Assembly (NCBI GenBank): GCA_047602295.1
Contig: JASGHP010000001.1
Coordinates: 3,348,001 to 3,412,000 of the forward strand
Direction of reading: 5' to 3'
Source: JACMLD01 sp047602295
GTDB lineage: Bacteria > Bacteroidota > Bacteroidia > Chitinophagales > Chitinophagaceae
Length of the DNA: 64,000 nt
Below the pieces are notes generated by a model. It was given only the letters and a program-made list of their open reading frames with translations. It did not search any database and had not been told where the DNA came from. This document shows positions 36,263 to 44,582 of this stretch, in pieces (within the stretch, counting starts at the first letter, position 1; each line of letters starts with the position of its first letter). A program made the position numbers and the translations under genes.

Positions 36263-36569
36263 GGTTAAATGTTGTTCCGCTAATATAGTATAAAGCTGCA
36301 AGCTGTTAGCTATTAGCCGCTAGCTCTTTTGCTAAGAAAGCTGCAAGCTACTAGCTACTAGGTCTTTTGCTTCAATAGCTTGAGGAAAACCTTTAATCGA
36401 TGCCAACGAACTATGAACTCCGAACTATGAACTATAAACCTGCCCAATTATTAATTACTAATTACTAATTGCTAATTATTAACTCAAAAAAGTGTTTCAA
36501 CTAAAAAAATCCATTGTCATGGTTTTGTCACAAAGATTTCAATATATTTGATCATAAATTAACCAAGCA
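36263..36569. other. 307-bp divergent gap filled with word repeats
   Basis: 36295-36366 has AGCT words (AGCTGTT-AGCTATT-AGCCGCT-AGCT, then AGCTACT-AGCTACT-AGGTCTTTTGCTTCAA). 36409-36440 has GAACTAT-GAACTCC-GAACTAT-GAACTATAA words. 36448-36484 has TAATT words. Three families adjoin between the ligase operon and the cytochrome gene. A TATATTTG box follows at 36543. Confidence 0.75.
36525..36550 (+). promoter_or_regulatory. Bacteroidota-type promoter of cytochrome c gene
   Basis: TATATTTG at 36543-36550 matches TAnnTTTG, 20 bp before the ATG. TTG at 36525-36527 is a possible -33 element with a short 15-bp spacing. Confidence 0.45.
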
Positions 36570-36920
36570 ATGAAAAAAATCTATGTCTCTTCTCTGATAG
36601 TTGTAATGGCGTTGTTTTTATCCTATTGCCATTCTGCCAAGAAAGCATCAGCACCAGCTACTGCATCGGTAACTTTTGTTACCAATATTCAACCTATAAT
36701 AGTTGGCTCCTGCGCACCCTGCCATGTACCTTCACAAGGTGGCAATAAAGCCCCTTACGAGAAATATGATGTTGCTAAAAAAGATATTGATGATATTTTG
36801 CGTCGTATACAGTTAAATCCTGATGAAAGAGGTTTTATGCCAGCAAGACATCCAAAACTAAGCGACGCTACGATTTCTGTATTTAAACAATGGAAAGATG
36901 GCGGGTTAGTGGAAAAATAA
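36570..36920 (+). CDS. small c-type cytochrome, probable lipoprotein
   Basis: 116 aa. N-terminal signal with a lipobox-like LSYC (Cys20). One heme c site, CAPCH, in IIVGSCAPCHVPSQGG, and a candidate axial Met in ERGFMPARHPKLS. The size and order match single-heme c-type domains often seen as free subunits in Bacteroidota. It probably carries electrons at the periplasmic face. Transcribed alone, with a promoter box upstream and a good terminator downstream. Confidence 0.8.
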   Translation: MKKIYVSSLIVVMALFLSYCHSAKKASAPATASVTFVTNIQPIIVGSCAPCHVPSQGGNKAPYEKYDVAKKDIDDILRRIQLNPDERGFMPARHPKLSDATISVFKQWKDGGLVEK

Positions 36921-36941
36921 TCTTTCTCTTATAATAGATTG

Positions 36942-36969
36942 AGGCGTTCCTGACGGAGCGCCTTTTTTT
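36942..36969 (+). terminator. intrinsic terminator after cytochrome c gene
   Basis: Stem AGGCGTTCC/GGAGCGCCT (one G-T pair) with loop TGAC, followed by TTTTTTT. Confidence 0.9.
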
Positions 36970-37107
36970 GTGCAATTGCAGCAACATTATCTGCCATTCT
37001 GTTTGTAAAAACCTGTCATTTCTGCTATGAATAAGTTATAGAAAATATAATAAGTTCTTCATTAAGCGTGGCTTAAAGCTGCATTTGTTATTGATTAGTT
37101 ATAAGAA

Positions 37108-37138
37108 TTGACAGCACTTTTCTTTTGTATTATTTTTG
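37108..37138 (+). promoter_or_regulatory. promoter of Gly/Tyr-rich protein gene
   Basis: TTG (37108-37110) and TATTTTTG (37131-37138) with a 20-bp spacer, the consensus spacing for this phylum. Confidence 0.7.
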
Positions 37139-37166
37139 AGTCTATAAGGTATAAAATTACCCAATC

Positions 37167-37553
37167 ATGAAAAGATTATTAGTAATAGTAGTGGCGGTGT
37201 TTTTAACAATGGGTGCTTCTGCACAACGCTTCGGACATGGTTTTGGAGGGGGCAGGGTTTATGCAGCTCCACGTGTATCTGTAGGTATTGGCTATTCTCC
37301 TTTTTTCTATTCACCTTATGGCTATTACCCTTACGGTTATGGCTATCCTGGTGGTGCATATGCAAGGTCTTACAGGCCTTCTAAACTTCAAATGAAAATA
37401 GAAGATATAAAAGCTGATTATAAGGATAAGATTTATTCAGCAAAACATGATACCAGCCTTACTGGCAAAGAAAGAAGGCAGACCGTACGCCAGTTAAAAC
37501 ACGAAAGGGATCAGGCAATCGATGATCTCAAAAGAAACTACTATAAAAATTAA
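37167..37553 (+). CDS. secreted Gly/Tyr-rich protein with coiled C-terminus
   Basis: 128 aa. Signal peptide MKRLLVIVVAVFLTMGASAQ, then a Gly/Tyr/Pro-rich low-complexity region (about 21-68, repeating YPYGYGYPGG-like units), then a charged helix (KLQMKIEDIKADYKDKIYSAK ... LKHERDQAIDDLKRNYYKN) that looks like a short coiled coil. No function is known. A consensus promoter and terminator frame it, so it is a free-standing expressed gene. Confidence 0.8.
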   Translation: MKRLLVIVVAVFLTMGASAQRFGHGFGGGRVYAAPRVSVGIGYSPFFYSPYGYYPYGYGYPGGAYARSYRPSKLQMKIEDIKADYKDKIYSAKHDTSLTGKERRQTVRQLKHERDQAIDDLKRNYYKN

Positions 37554-37572
37554 ACAGTATTTGCGATTTAGT

Positions 37573-37602
37573 AATACCGCCTCAAAAGGGCGGTATTTTT
37601 TA
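37573..37602 (+). terminator. intrinsic terminator
   Basis: Stem AATACCGCC/GGCGGTATT with a short A-rich loop, followed by TTTTT. The rest of the 303-bp gap up to 37856 holds only the promoter at 37792-37821. Confidence 0.9.
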
Positions 37603-37791
37603 TGGATTAGTCCAATAAGGTTTAAACTACCGTTGTTCTCCAGTCAAAACCATACAGGTCTTTCATTTTCAGGTCTTAGTTTTTGTTAACAGCTTGTAAT
37701 TATGCCATTTTTTAACTGCCGTCTGTTGCTCAATTAAATCTATTAATCTACTTTTTCACCGACAATTTTTGCCATTTGGTAGATTTTAGGA

Positions 37792-37821
37792 TTTGCATGT
37801 ATAAATGATAAAATAGTTTTG
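37792..37821 (+). promoter_or_regulatory. promoter of porin-like gene
   Basis: TTTG (37792-37795), 18-bp spacer, TAGTTTTG (37814-37821), about 36 bp before the ATG. Confidence 0.65.
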
Positions 37822-37856
37822 AAACCTCACAAAATAAATATTCAATTCAGGCATTT

Positions 37857-38468
37857 ATGAAGTACACAATTAGCTGTTTAGCGCTTTTACTGACTGTTGT
37901 TTTAAACGCACAAACTCCCGTAGACAAAGAATGGCATTTTGGAGCAAAAGGAGACCTCAATCTTACGAACATTAGTGGAAATGGCATGAAGAACGGTTAT
38001 ACCACCGGCTTTCAGATTGGTGGTTACGCAGAAAAAAAGTTTAATTCTCATTGGAGTGTTCAGCCAGAGCTTTTGTTTAGCCAGAACAATGCAAAAGTAG
38101 ACGTAACTGATTTTTTGAAATATTATGTAAATGGCAACACATATGCTTCCAATAATATTAAGCTGGGTTATATAAGCGTGCCTATCATATTCAAATACCA
38201 TATCAATCCATATTTTTCTTTTGTGGCCGGGCCGCAGTACAGCCAGATGTTATTTGATGCAGAAAGCCTGATGGTAAACCCGGAAAACAAAGGCGTTGCT
38301 TTTAAAAGATATGATGTAAGTATAAACGGTGGCGCAGAAGCATATATAGGCAGCGTTACTTTGTATGCACGTTATAACAAAGGCCTTGTTAACATCAACA
38401 ATATAGACGACCGCTATTCTTGGATGTCTCAGCACATACAATTAGGCGTGGCTGTTAAGATTAAATAA
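37857..38468 (+). CDS. outer-membrane beta-barrel protein, porin/PorT family
   Basis: 203 aa. Signal peptide MKYTISCLALLLTVVLNAQ followed by an eight-stranded-barrel pattern: FGAKGDLNLTNISG, GYTTGFQIGGYAEKKFNSHWSVQPELLFSQ, GYISVPIIFKYHINPYFSFVAGPQYS. This is the outer_membrane beta-barrel (PorT-like) type common in Bacteroidota. No specific ligand or partner is suggested. Framed by its own promoter and a shared bidirectional terminator. Confidence 0.85.
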   Translation: MKYTISCLALLLTVVLNAQTPVDKEWHFGAKGDLNLTNISGNGMKNGYTTGFQIGGYAEKKFNSHWSVQPELLFSQNNAKVDVTDFLKYYVNGNTYASNNIKLGYISVPIIFKYHINPYFSFVAGPQYSQMLFDAESLMVNPENKGVAFKRYDVSINGGAEAYIGSVTLYARYNKGLVNINNIDDRYSWMSQHIQLGVAVKIK

Positions 38469-38508
38469 ATAATTTGTTTCTTGGTTATTGCAACCGAGAT
38501 GATAGTAT

Positions 38509-38545
38509 AAAAAAAGTGGCAGGATTTCTCTTGCCACTTTTTTAT
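38509..38545. terminator. bidirectional intrinsic terminator
   Basis: AAAAAGTGGCA/TGCCACTTTTT arms at 38511-38521 and 38532-38542 give T-runs on both strands, serving the convergent porin-like and collagen-like genes. Confidence 0.9.
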
Positions 38546-38565
38546 TTGTTCGTTTTTATGATTGA

Positions 38566-39159
38566 TTAATCTTTCAGGTTGAGATATTTTTTGACTTCCG
38601 CATAATTATTCCAATCTATAGCAGAACGGGCAGCAGTACCGCCTGGTATAAGAATGTATCTCCATTGTTGATACTTAACACCCCCACTAGTGTAAGTTGA
38701 AACATTATAATTTGAAAGTAATTCAATTTGAGAAAGAGAATAAGATGGAGTTATAGTAATGCCATAATAGATAGCATCAAAATATGGTAAAGGAACTATG
38801 TTGGGTGTAGTTGCGTTATTAAGGTTTACGTAAACTTTAATCTCACCAGATGTTAGAATGGCGCTTGTAAGTTTTGGAACATTTGCATCAAAGTAATATG
38901 ATATTGTGTCGATTACGCTACCATTATGTATAGTGTCAGCTACTGCATAAGTTGCGTCAAGCCATGTTGAATAAATCACATTGGCGGTACCTGCTGCACC
39001 AGCAGCGCCAGTTGCTCCGGTAGCACCTGTTGCACCCGTAGCGCCTGCAGGACCTGTAGCACCTGCGGGGCCGGTGGGACCAGTTTTTGAGCAGGAGGCT
39101 ATAACCATAGAGAAAACGATTGCAAAACAGGCGATCATCAAAGCGTTAACTTGTTTCAT
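38566..39159 (-). CDS. collagen-like repeat lipoprotein
   Basis: 197 aa. Lipoprotein signal with lipobox IASC (Cys23), then a short Gly-X-Y tract (about 27-57) built from GPT, GPA, GAT and GAA triplets, then a 140-residue C-terminal domain with no recognised family. The DNA of the tract is a 9-bp imperfect tandem repeat (about 38990-39077), so repeat number may vary. Such proteins in Bacteroidota are envelope-anchored and of unknown function. Confidence 0.8.
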   Translation of the reverse strand: MKQVNALMIACFAIVFSMVIASCSKTGPTGPAGATGPAGATGATGATGATGAAGAAGTANVIYSTWLDATYAVADTIHNGSVIDTISYYFDANVPKLTSAILTSGEIKVYVNLNNATTPNIVPLPYFDAIYYGITITPSYSLSQIELLSNYNVSTYTSGGVKYQQWRYILIPGGTAARSAIDWNNYAEVKKYLNLKD

Positions 39160-39294
39160 AATTATTGTTTTGGTTTTATAATATAATGATAATGCTATTT
39201 TCCTTACGGCAAACCGCAGGTAAAGGTGGGGGTGGTAATGTATACTCTATAAAAATAATAGAATTCAACTAACCTGCAAGCATTTATATCCAAG

Positions 39295-40140
39295 TTATTT
39301 CTCACCGCTAAGCAACAGCGCACTTGCATCAATGGCTACGGTACCGGTACCAAATTTTTCCTGCAGCAAACCATACACTTCATCTTTTATTTTTTGTTTG
39401 GTAGTATCATCCGCTTTGCTAAGCGCTGCAACAATTGGTGCACCTACTTCTGTAAGCATGTTCCAATAATTATCAATAGTACCACTGTGCATTTGAGCAG
39501 ACACTACTTTTTCAGTTACATTTTTAAACCCTGCCTGTTCTAATATGCCTTTAATAAGACCCGGCGCGGCACAACGAAACATGCCAGGTGCGCCTGGTGG
39601 TGGCGGTGGTGTCTGTATGTATTTTGCAATGGTGCTCATCATAGCCGTTACCCAAAAATTTTTATCGGGCGTATTCCAAACAGAAGTGGCAAAACGTCCT
39701 CCTTTTTTTAATACGCGATAAATTTCATTGGCGGCTAATTGCATGTCTGGAAAAAACATAAAACCCATTCTGCAAGTCACTACATCAAAAGAATTATCCG
39801 CAAAAGGCAGCTCGCATACATCGCAGGCAAGCGTTTCAATATTAATGATTCCCTTATTTTCTGCGTTTTGCTCTGCTACTACCAGCATGTCCGGAGATAA
39901 ATCTGTAATCGTTACTTTCCCACCTTGCAACATGGCAGCAATGGTTAAACCCGGTTCTCCAGTACCTGCCGCAATATCTAATACGTTGTCTTTACCAGAA
40001 GGGTGTACTGCTGTAATAATTTCTTTGCCTATAGGCTCAAGAAAATCCATATTGATGGCATCCCATTTTTTCCAGCCGCCCGAAAAATTATTCCACGATT
40101 GTTTTTGTTGTTCCCTAATAGCTGTCTGTTGCTCATTCAT
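39295..40140 (-). CDS. class I SAM-dependent methyltransferase
   Basis: 281 aa. Motif I VLDIAAGTGEPGL (about 52-64), motif II VTITDLSPDML and the post-motif FDVVTCRMGFMFFPDMQLAANEIYRVLKKGG place it in the UbiE/COQ5-like group. The Pro-rich loop TPPPPPGAPG is a family-specific insert. The substrate is unknown. It stands alone, with 237 bp of plain AT-rich DNA before the DoxX-like gene. Confidence 0.85.
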   Translation of the reverse strand: MNEQQTAIREQQKQSWNNFSGGWKKWDAINMDFLEPIGKEIITAVHPSGKDNVLDIAAGTGEPGLTIAAMLQGGKVTITDLSPDMLVVAEQNAENKGIINIETLACDVCELPFADNSFDVVTCRMGFMFFPDMQLAANEIYRVLKKGGRFATSVWNTPDKNFWVTAMMSTIAKYIQTPPPPPGAPGMFRCAAPGLIKGILEQAGFKNVTEKVVSAQMHSGTIDNYWNMLTEVGAPIVAALSKADDTTKQKIKDEVYGLLQEKFGTGTVAIDASALLLSGEK

Positions 40141-40378
40141 GCTGGCAAATTTTGTTTAAGGTGTAAATAGATAGGCTGGCAAATCATGCAAAAGATACAA
40201 CATTGCACTGGCATAGTTATCATTTACCAGTCAGTGCATTGTTGTTAATGGTGACAGTGGAAAGCAACAGTTCTTATACTGTAAGGAATGACAGCGCAAA
40301 AGAAAACTTTGCTGCTTGCTATGCAGGCAAAGCCCTCAACACAAAATGTTTTAGCAATACTTATTTAGTGAATAACGT

Positions 40379-40741
40379 TTAAGCTTCAGTACGGCTGGCG
40401 ATTAATAAAGAACCTGCCGCAAGGCCAATGTCTTTCATAATTAATCCAACCCCGCTATCGAACCCATTAATAAGGCGGGGCAAATGTGTGGTAAGTGCGA
40501 AAATCAACAATAGGGCAGTAAGCAACAGTGCCGCCATGCGTACTTGTTTATTGATAAGTATAGCAATCCCTGAAGCAAGCAGGCAGGCTCCGGTAATGTA
40601 TACCCAAATGCCGCCGCCGGGTACAAAGGCCGGAACATAGTTCCGCATGTCTTCTGTGTTTATAAAATGGGTGATTCCAAAAACGATAATTACCAGCGCA
40701 TACGCAACGGTTGCAATTCTGGCTAAAGTGGCATTGTTCAT
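40379..40741 (-). CDS. small DoxX-like membrane protein
   Basis: 120 aa from ATG 40741; a TTG at 40768 was rejected. Four membrane segments: ARIATVAYALVIIVFGITHF, IWVYITGACLLASGIAILI, MAALLLTALLLIFALTT, DIGLAAGSLLIAS. The arrangement with PAFVPGGGIWVYITGA is that of DoxX/DoxD-type proteins. Function unknown, possibly redox or envelope stress. Confidence 0.78.
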   Translation of the reverse strand: MNNATLARIATVAYALVIIVFGITHFINTEDMRNYVPAFVPGGGIWVYITGACLLASGIAILINKQVRMAALLLTALLLIFALTTHLPRLINGFDSGVGLIMKDIGLAAGSLLIASRTEA

Positions 40742-41190
40742 ATGGCTAAATTTTAGTGGCGTAAACAAACAATTCTACCCACAATCGTTGTTAAAAATAA
40801 AATCTAGCCATTCTAAAAAAACACCATTTTTATCTCAGAGGGGATACAGCTACAGCCCATAAATGGCCATACTTTACTTTTGCACTATAAAGGTAGACAA
40901 GCTTTTATTAATCACCATTATTTTTTCTTGCGTATGGGGGAAGCTGTTAGCCTGAAGCTTCAAGGCAAAGGAAATAACCGCAAAAATTTCCATGCAAGTT
41001 GGCAGAGGCAAGCCTGTAAGCTAAAAATAATCAATACCAGCATTGCTAACCGCTAAAAAGCTTGAAGCTAGTAGCTAACAACTAGCAGCTTTCTGTGTAC
41101 AAACGACACTCGTTAATCCCGCTTAAATCAGTTACTTTTGCACTTCTAAATTCAAAAAATAACTCCCTAGCGGGAAGAGAAGACAGCTAA
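40742..41190. other. 449-bp gap upstream of lepA
   Basis: Contains two near-identical boxes TTACTTTTGCACT (about 40874 and 41132) that both fit TAnnTTTG, and a run of AGCT words with hairpin potential at 41055-41095. No protein gene was found. The first box could start a small RNA or a long lepA leader. Confidence 0.55.
41133..41140 (+). promoter_or_regulatory. lepA promoter -7 box
   Basis: TACTTTTG followed by C, 50 bp before the lepA ATG. No clear -33 TTG. Confidence 0.5.
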
Positions 41191-42984
41191 ATGAAGAATA
41201 TCCGCAATTTTTGCATTATCGCCCACATTGACCACGGTAAAAGTACCCTGGCAGACCGTCTTTTGCAGAGTACTGGCACCATCAGCGACCGAGACATGAT
41301 GGACCAGGTGTTGGACGATATGGACCTGGAACGTGAGAAGGGCATTACTATTAAAAGCCATGCCATTCAAATCAATTACAAATACAAGGATGGCCAGCAA
41401 TATATCCTGAACCTGATTGACACTCCCGGCCACGTAGACTTTAGCTACGAAGTAAGCCGTGCACTGGCAGCTTGTGAAGGTGCCCTGCTCTTGGTGGACG
41501 CTACACAAGGCATACAGGCGCAAACCATTTCCAATTTGTACCTGGCTATTGAAAACAACCTGGAGATAATACCAGTGGTGAACAAGATAGACATGGATGG
41601 CGCCATGATTGAGGAAGTGGAAGACCAGATTGTAGATTTAATTGGCTGCAAACGCGAAGATATTTTACATGCCAGCGGACGTACCGGCCTTGGCGTTGAT
41701 AAAGTGCTTGAAGCAATTGTGGAGCGCATTCCTGGGCCTAAAGGAGATCCGGAAGCACCATTGCAGGCGCTGATTTTTGATAGCGTATTCAATTCTTTTC
41801 GTGGCATCATCGTTTACTACCGCATATTGCAGGGAAGTATTCGCAAGGGTGATAAAATTAAATTTGTATCTACCGACCAGGAATATGAAGCAGATGAAGT
41901 TGGTATTTTAAAACTGAAAATGACCGAGAAGCAGGAAGTTACCTGCGGCGATGTAGGTTATATCATTACCGGTATTAAAAACGCCAAAGAAGTGAAAGTG
42001 GGTGATACCATTACCCGTGTTTCTAATCCCTGTACAGAAAGTATTCGCGGTTTCCAGGAAGTAAAGCCGATGGTGTTTGCGGGCATATTCCCTGTAAATA
42101 CAGATGAGTTTGAGGAGTTGCGTGATTGCATGGATAAACTGCAATTAAATGATGCGTCACTAACGTTTGAGCTGGAGACCAGCCAGGCATTGGGTTTCGG
42201 TTTCCGTTGCGGCTTCCTGGGTATGCTGCACATGGAGATTATACAGGAAAGGCTGGAACGTGAGTTTAACCAAACGGTAATTACCACCGTGCCCAACGTA
42301 AGCTTCATAGCTTATACTACCAAAGGGGAAAAAATAATTGTAAACAACCCTTCAGAAATGCCCGACCCTGTGCGCATAGAACGCATAGAAGAGCCTTTTA
42401 TTAAGGCACAGATCATTACCAAGCCGGATTATATTGGTAATATAATGACACTTTGCCTTGGTAAACGCGGCATACTGATAGGACAGACTTATCTTACCGC
42501 TACCCGCGTAGAACTTTCATTTGAGATGCCGCTTACAGAAATCGTGTTCGATTTTTATGATAAACTGAAAAGCCAGACACGTGGCTACGCTTCATTTGAT
42601 TATCATCCTTTAGATAACCGTGATAGTGATATTGTGAAGATGGATATTCTCTTAAACAACGATAAAGTAGATGCACTGAGTGCTTTGATACATCGTGGCC
42701 GCTCACAGGATTTTGGCCGCAAGCTTTGTGAAAAATTAAAAGAACTTTTGCCACGTCAGCAATTCCAGATAGCCATACAGGCAGCTATTGGCGCAAAAGT
42801 AGTAGCAAGGGAAACCATCAGCGCTATGCGCAAAGATGTAACCGCTAAATGTTATGGTGGTGATATCAGCCGTAAACGTAAGCTGTTGGAAAAACAAAAA
42901 GAAGGTAAGAAGCGCATGCGCCAGATAGGTAACGTAGAAGTGCCACAGGAGGCGTTTTTAGCGGTGTTGAAATTGAATGACTAA
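41191..42984 (+). CDS. lepA: elongation factor 4 (LepA) GTPase
   Basis: 597 aa, the standard length. It binds ribosomes and affects stalled or pre-translocation states. G1 is AHIDHGKST, followed by G3 DTPGH and G4 NKID. EF-G-like domains follow and the LepA-specific C-terminal domain is present (KGILIGQTYLTATRVELSFEMPL equivalent at KRGILIGQTYLTATRVEL, ending in KKRMRQIGNVEVPQEAFLAVL). The start MKNIRNFCIIAHIDHGKST is canonical. A terminator follows at 43025-43050. Confidence 0.97.
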   Translation: MKNIRNFCIIAHIDHGKSTLADRLLQSTGTISDRDMMDQVLDDMDLEREKGITIKSHAIQINYKYKDGQQYILNLIDTPGHVDFSYEVSRALAACEGALLLVDATQGIQAQTISNLYLAIENNLEIIPVVNKIDMDGAMIEEVEDQIVDLIGCKREDILHASGRTGLGVDKVLEAIVERIPGPKGDPEAPLQALIFDSVFNSFRGIIVYYRILQGSIRKGDKIKFVSTDQEYEADEVGILKLKMTEKQEVTCGDVGYIITGIKNAKEVKVGDTITRVSNPCTESIRGFQEVKPMVFAGIFPVNTDEFEELRDCMDKLQLNDASLTFELETSQALGFGFRCGFLGMLHMEIIQERLEREFNQTVITTVPNVSFIAYTTKGEKIIVNNPSEMPDPVRIERIEEPFIKAQIITKPDYIGNIMTLCLGKRGILIGQTYLTATRVELSFEMPLTEIVFDFYDKLKSQTRGYASFDYHPLDNRDSDIVKMDILLNNDKVDALSALIHRGRSQDFGRKLCEKLKELLPRQQFQIAIQAAIGAKVVARETISAMRKDVTAKCYGGDISRKRKLLEKQKEGKKRMRQIGNVEVPQEAFLAVLKLND

Positions 42985-43339
42985 GAAAAGCTGCTAGCTG
43001 TTTTGCTTCGATATTATTAAGTACAGGGCGAAAATACTTTCGCCCTTTTTATATGGTATAATTGCTTTCAAGCAGTGACTGATTCATTGATTTGGCAACA
43101 AGCATTTGTTCTTAACTGATCATAGTTGTGTCACTCCCTTATACTGCATATCTTTATTCTTCTTTCAGCTTCTGTGCAACATGCCCTTTAGCGCATAGGA
43201 GCGTTTAAGATTTACAGCTTTGTAAATCGTGCACAAACGTGCTGGCTACATCAATGTATAATATATCTTTACTGAGGAACGGTTTATAGTTCATTTAACC
43301 AGGCTCATAGCTCACAGCTAAAAGCTCAAAGCTTTCTTT
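42985..43339. other. 355-bp gap after lepA
   Basis: Holds AGCTGCT-AGCTG words and TTTTGCTTCGA (43001-43011), the lepA terminator, and at 43279-43336 ATAGTTCAT words followed by CATAGCT-CACAGCT-AAAAGCT-CAAAGCT words. Between them nothing was recognised. Confidence 0.65.
43025..43050 (+). terminator. intrinsic terminator after lepA
   Basis: Perfect stem AGGGCGAAA/TTTCGCCCT with a four-base loop, followed by TTTTT. Confidence 0.9.
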
Positions 43340-43945
43340 ATGCGTACACCCCTGCAAAAAGACGAAAATATTTTGCTGGTTACTTATACCAGTTGGCTTT
43401 CTATGGTATGGCCGGCATTATTTGCATTGGCTGCTGTTGTTGGTTCTTTCTTCATTGGCTTTTTTGTGCATTACGGCTGGGTGCTGGCATTACTGGGCAT
43501 CATTGTATTTTTGGTAAAGTACCTGCAATGGAAAGCATATATATGGGTAGTCACCAATCAGCGGGTAATAGATGAGACCGGCTTATTTAATCATTTTGCT
43601 AAAGAAAGCCCGCTGGAAAAAATCAACAACGTTTCTTACAAGCAAAATTTCTGGGGTCATATCTTCAACTTTGGATTGGTGGAAATACAAACTGCTGCAC
43701 AGGTAGGTGCCACCATTTACGACAGGGTGCATAATCCCAAGTTGTTAAAAGAAACCATCACACAAGCCCAAACAGATTTTGAAAACCAGAAAGGTATAAA
43801 GCAAGCTAGCCTTCTGGCGTCTGCAATGCATACAAATACCCAGGCTTCAATAGCAGCAGAGCTGGAAAAACTCTTCGAGCTAAAACAAAAAGGCGTGCTA
43901 AGTGAAGAAGACTACCAGAAAGCAAAAAGCAAATTGATAGGATGA
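43340..43945 (+). CDS. PH-domain membrane protein with C-terminal SHOCT
   Basis: 201 aa. Two membrane segments near the N-terminus (MVWPALFALAAVVGSFFIGFFV and GWVLALLGIIVFLVKYL), then a bacterial PH (bPH2) domain with WVVTNQRVIDETGLF...PLEKINNVSYKQNFWGHIFNFGLVEIQTAA, and a C-terminal SHOCT helix pair (AAELEKLFELKQKGVLSEEDYQKAKSKLIG). SHOCT tails are found on proteins that oligomerise. No function is known. Word repeats precede and follow it. Confidence 0.85.
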   Translation: MRTPLQKDENILLVTYTSWLSMVWPALFALAAVVGSFFIGFFVHYGWVLALLGIIVFLVKYLQWKAYIWVVTNQRVIDETGLFNHFAKESPLEKINNVSYKQNFWGHIFNFGLVEIQTAAQVGATIYDRVHNPKLLKETITQAQTDFENQKGIKQASLLASAMHTNTQASIAAELEKLFELKQKGVLSEEDYQKAKSKLIG

Positions 43946-44063
43946 GAGAGCAGCTATTAGCTGTTAGCTTCAAACCATTAGCCTTATAGATATCGAAGCA
44001 AAAGAACTAATGGCTAGTAGCTCATAACTTCCTCTTCATCCTAAAAATCCATCAAAATCATAG

Positions 44064-44221
44064 TAAGAAAAACTCCCGATCAGGAATGAACGGGAGTTAC
44101 AATTTTGGACGGTTAACAAACTAAACTCAAATGAAATCGCGGCTAATGATTCTTCGGTCTTTTTAAAGGATATTGGAACGGTTTGGGTTTGATAGGATAT
44201 TGAATGAATCACCAGCTTTTG
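44064..44221 (-). ncRNA. candidate structured small RNA (~155 nt)
   Basis: On the minus strand a TATTTTTG box (44227-44234) is followed within about 6 bases by the presumed start. An 11-bp stem GCTGGTGATTC/GAATCATTAGC (44206-44216 with 44142-44152, two G-T pairs) encloses a loop of about 53 nt. An intrinsic terminator AACTCCCG/CGGGAGTT (44071-44098) with TTTTCTT ends it. The order promoter, stem, terminator is what an independent sRNA gene shows. It does not resemble a known RNA that I recognise. A 68-codon frame inside it lacks protein-like features. Confidence 0.55.
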
Positions 44222-44226
44222 TAAAA

Positions 44227-44234
44227 CAAAAATA
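44227..44234 (-). promoter_or_regulatory. TAnnTTTG box of the RNA candidate
   Basis: CAAAAATA on the plus strand is TATTTTTG on the minus strand. The -33 region reads TTTTCC rather than TTTG, so the promoter is not perfect. Confidence 0.5.
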
Positions 44235-44582
44235 ATCCACATCCCACTTGTGGAAAAGAGCAGAATTAAGACATTTTTAATAGACGGATTTTACCCCCAA
44301 AATAGTAGCACTACGGCCTGCAAATGGTAGATATACGGTGTTGATAAGGAAAGTGACAGATGCGCCGGGTTTTAAAACAGCAGGAACGTGTAAAACTGAC
44401 AAAGCCGCTTGTTAGCGGCCTTATCAGGATAATTAATTCATAAAAAAACAAAATCGTATGAAGTTTATAAAACGAAGAATTGTTTTAATTTATTATTCGC
44501 AAATGCAGTGTAGTTGTAGATTATGTGTTTGCTTAAACTTATACTAAGTGCAAATACGATGTATGAAATATATCTTGTAGAA

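Larger units (their letters stand above)
43946..44582. other. 637-bp gap with word repeats and an RNA candidate
   Basis: 43948-44032 has AGCT words and the inverse TCGAAGCAAAA motif (43993-44003). 44064-44221 is a structured RNA candidate. At about 44402-44432 the hairpin GCCGC...GCGGC, with further flanking pairs CTGA/TCAG, could terminate rimO on the minus strand. The remainder is AT-rich without features. Confidence 0.65.

Noticed and set aside
44036..44242. 68-codon minus-strand frame
   Set aside because: It covers the RNA candidate and reads into the terminator hairpin; no signal, domain or start context supports a protein.
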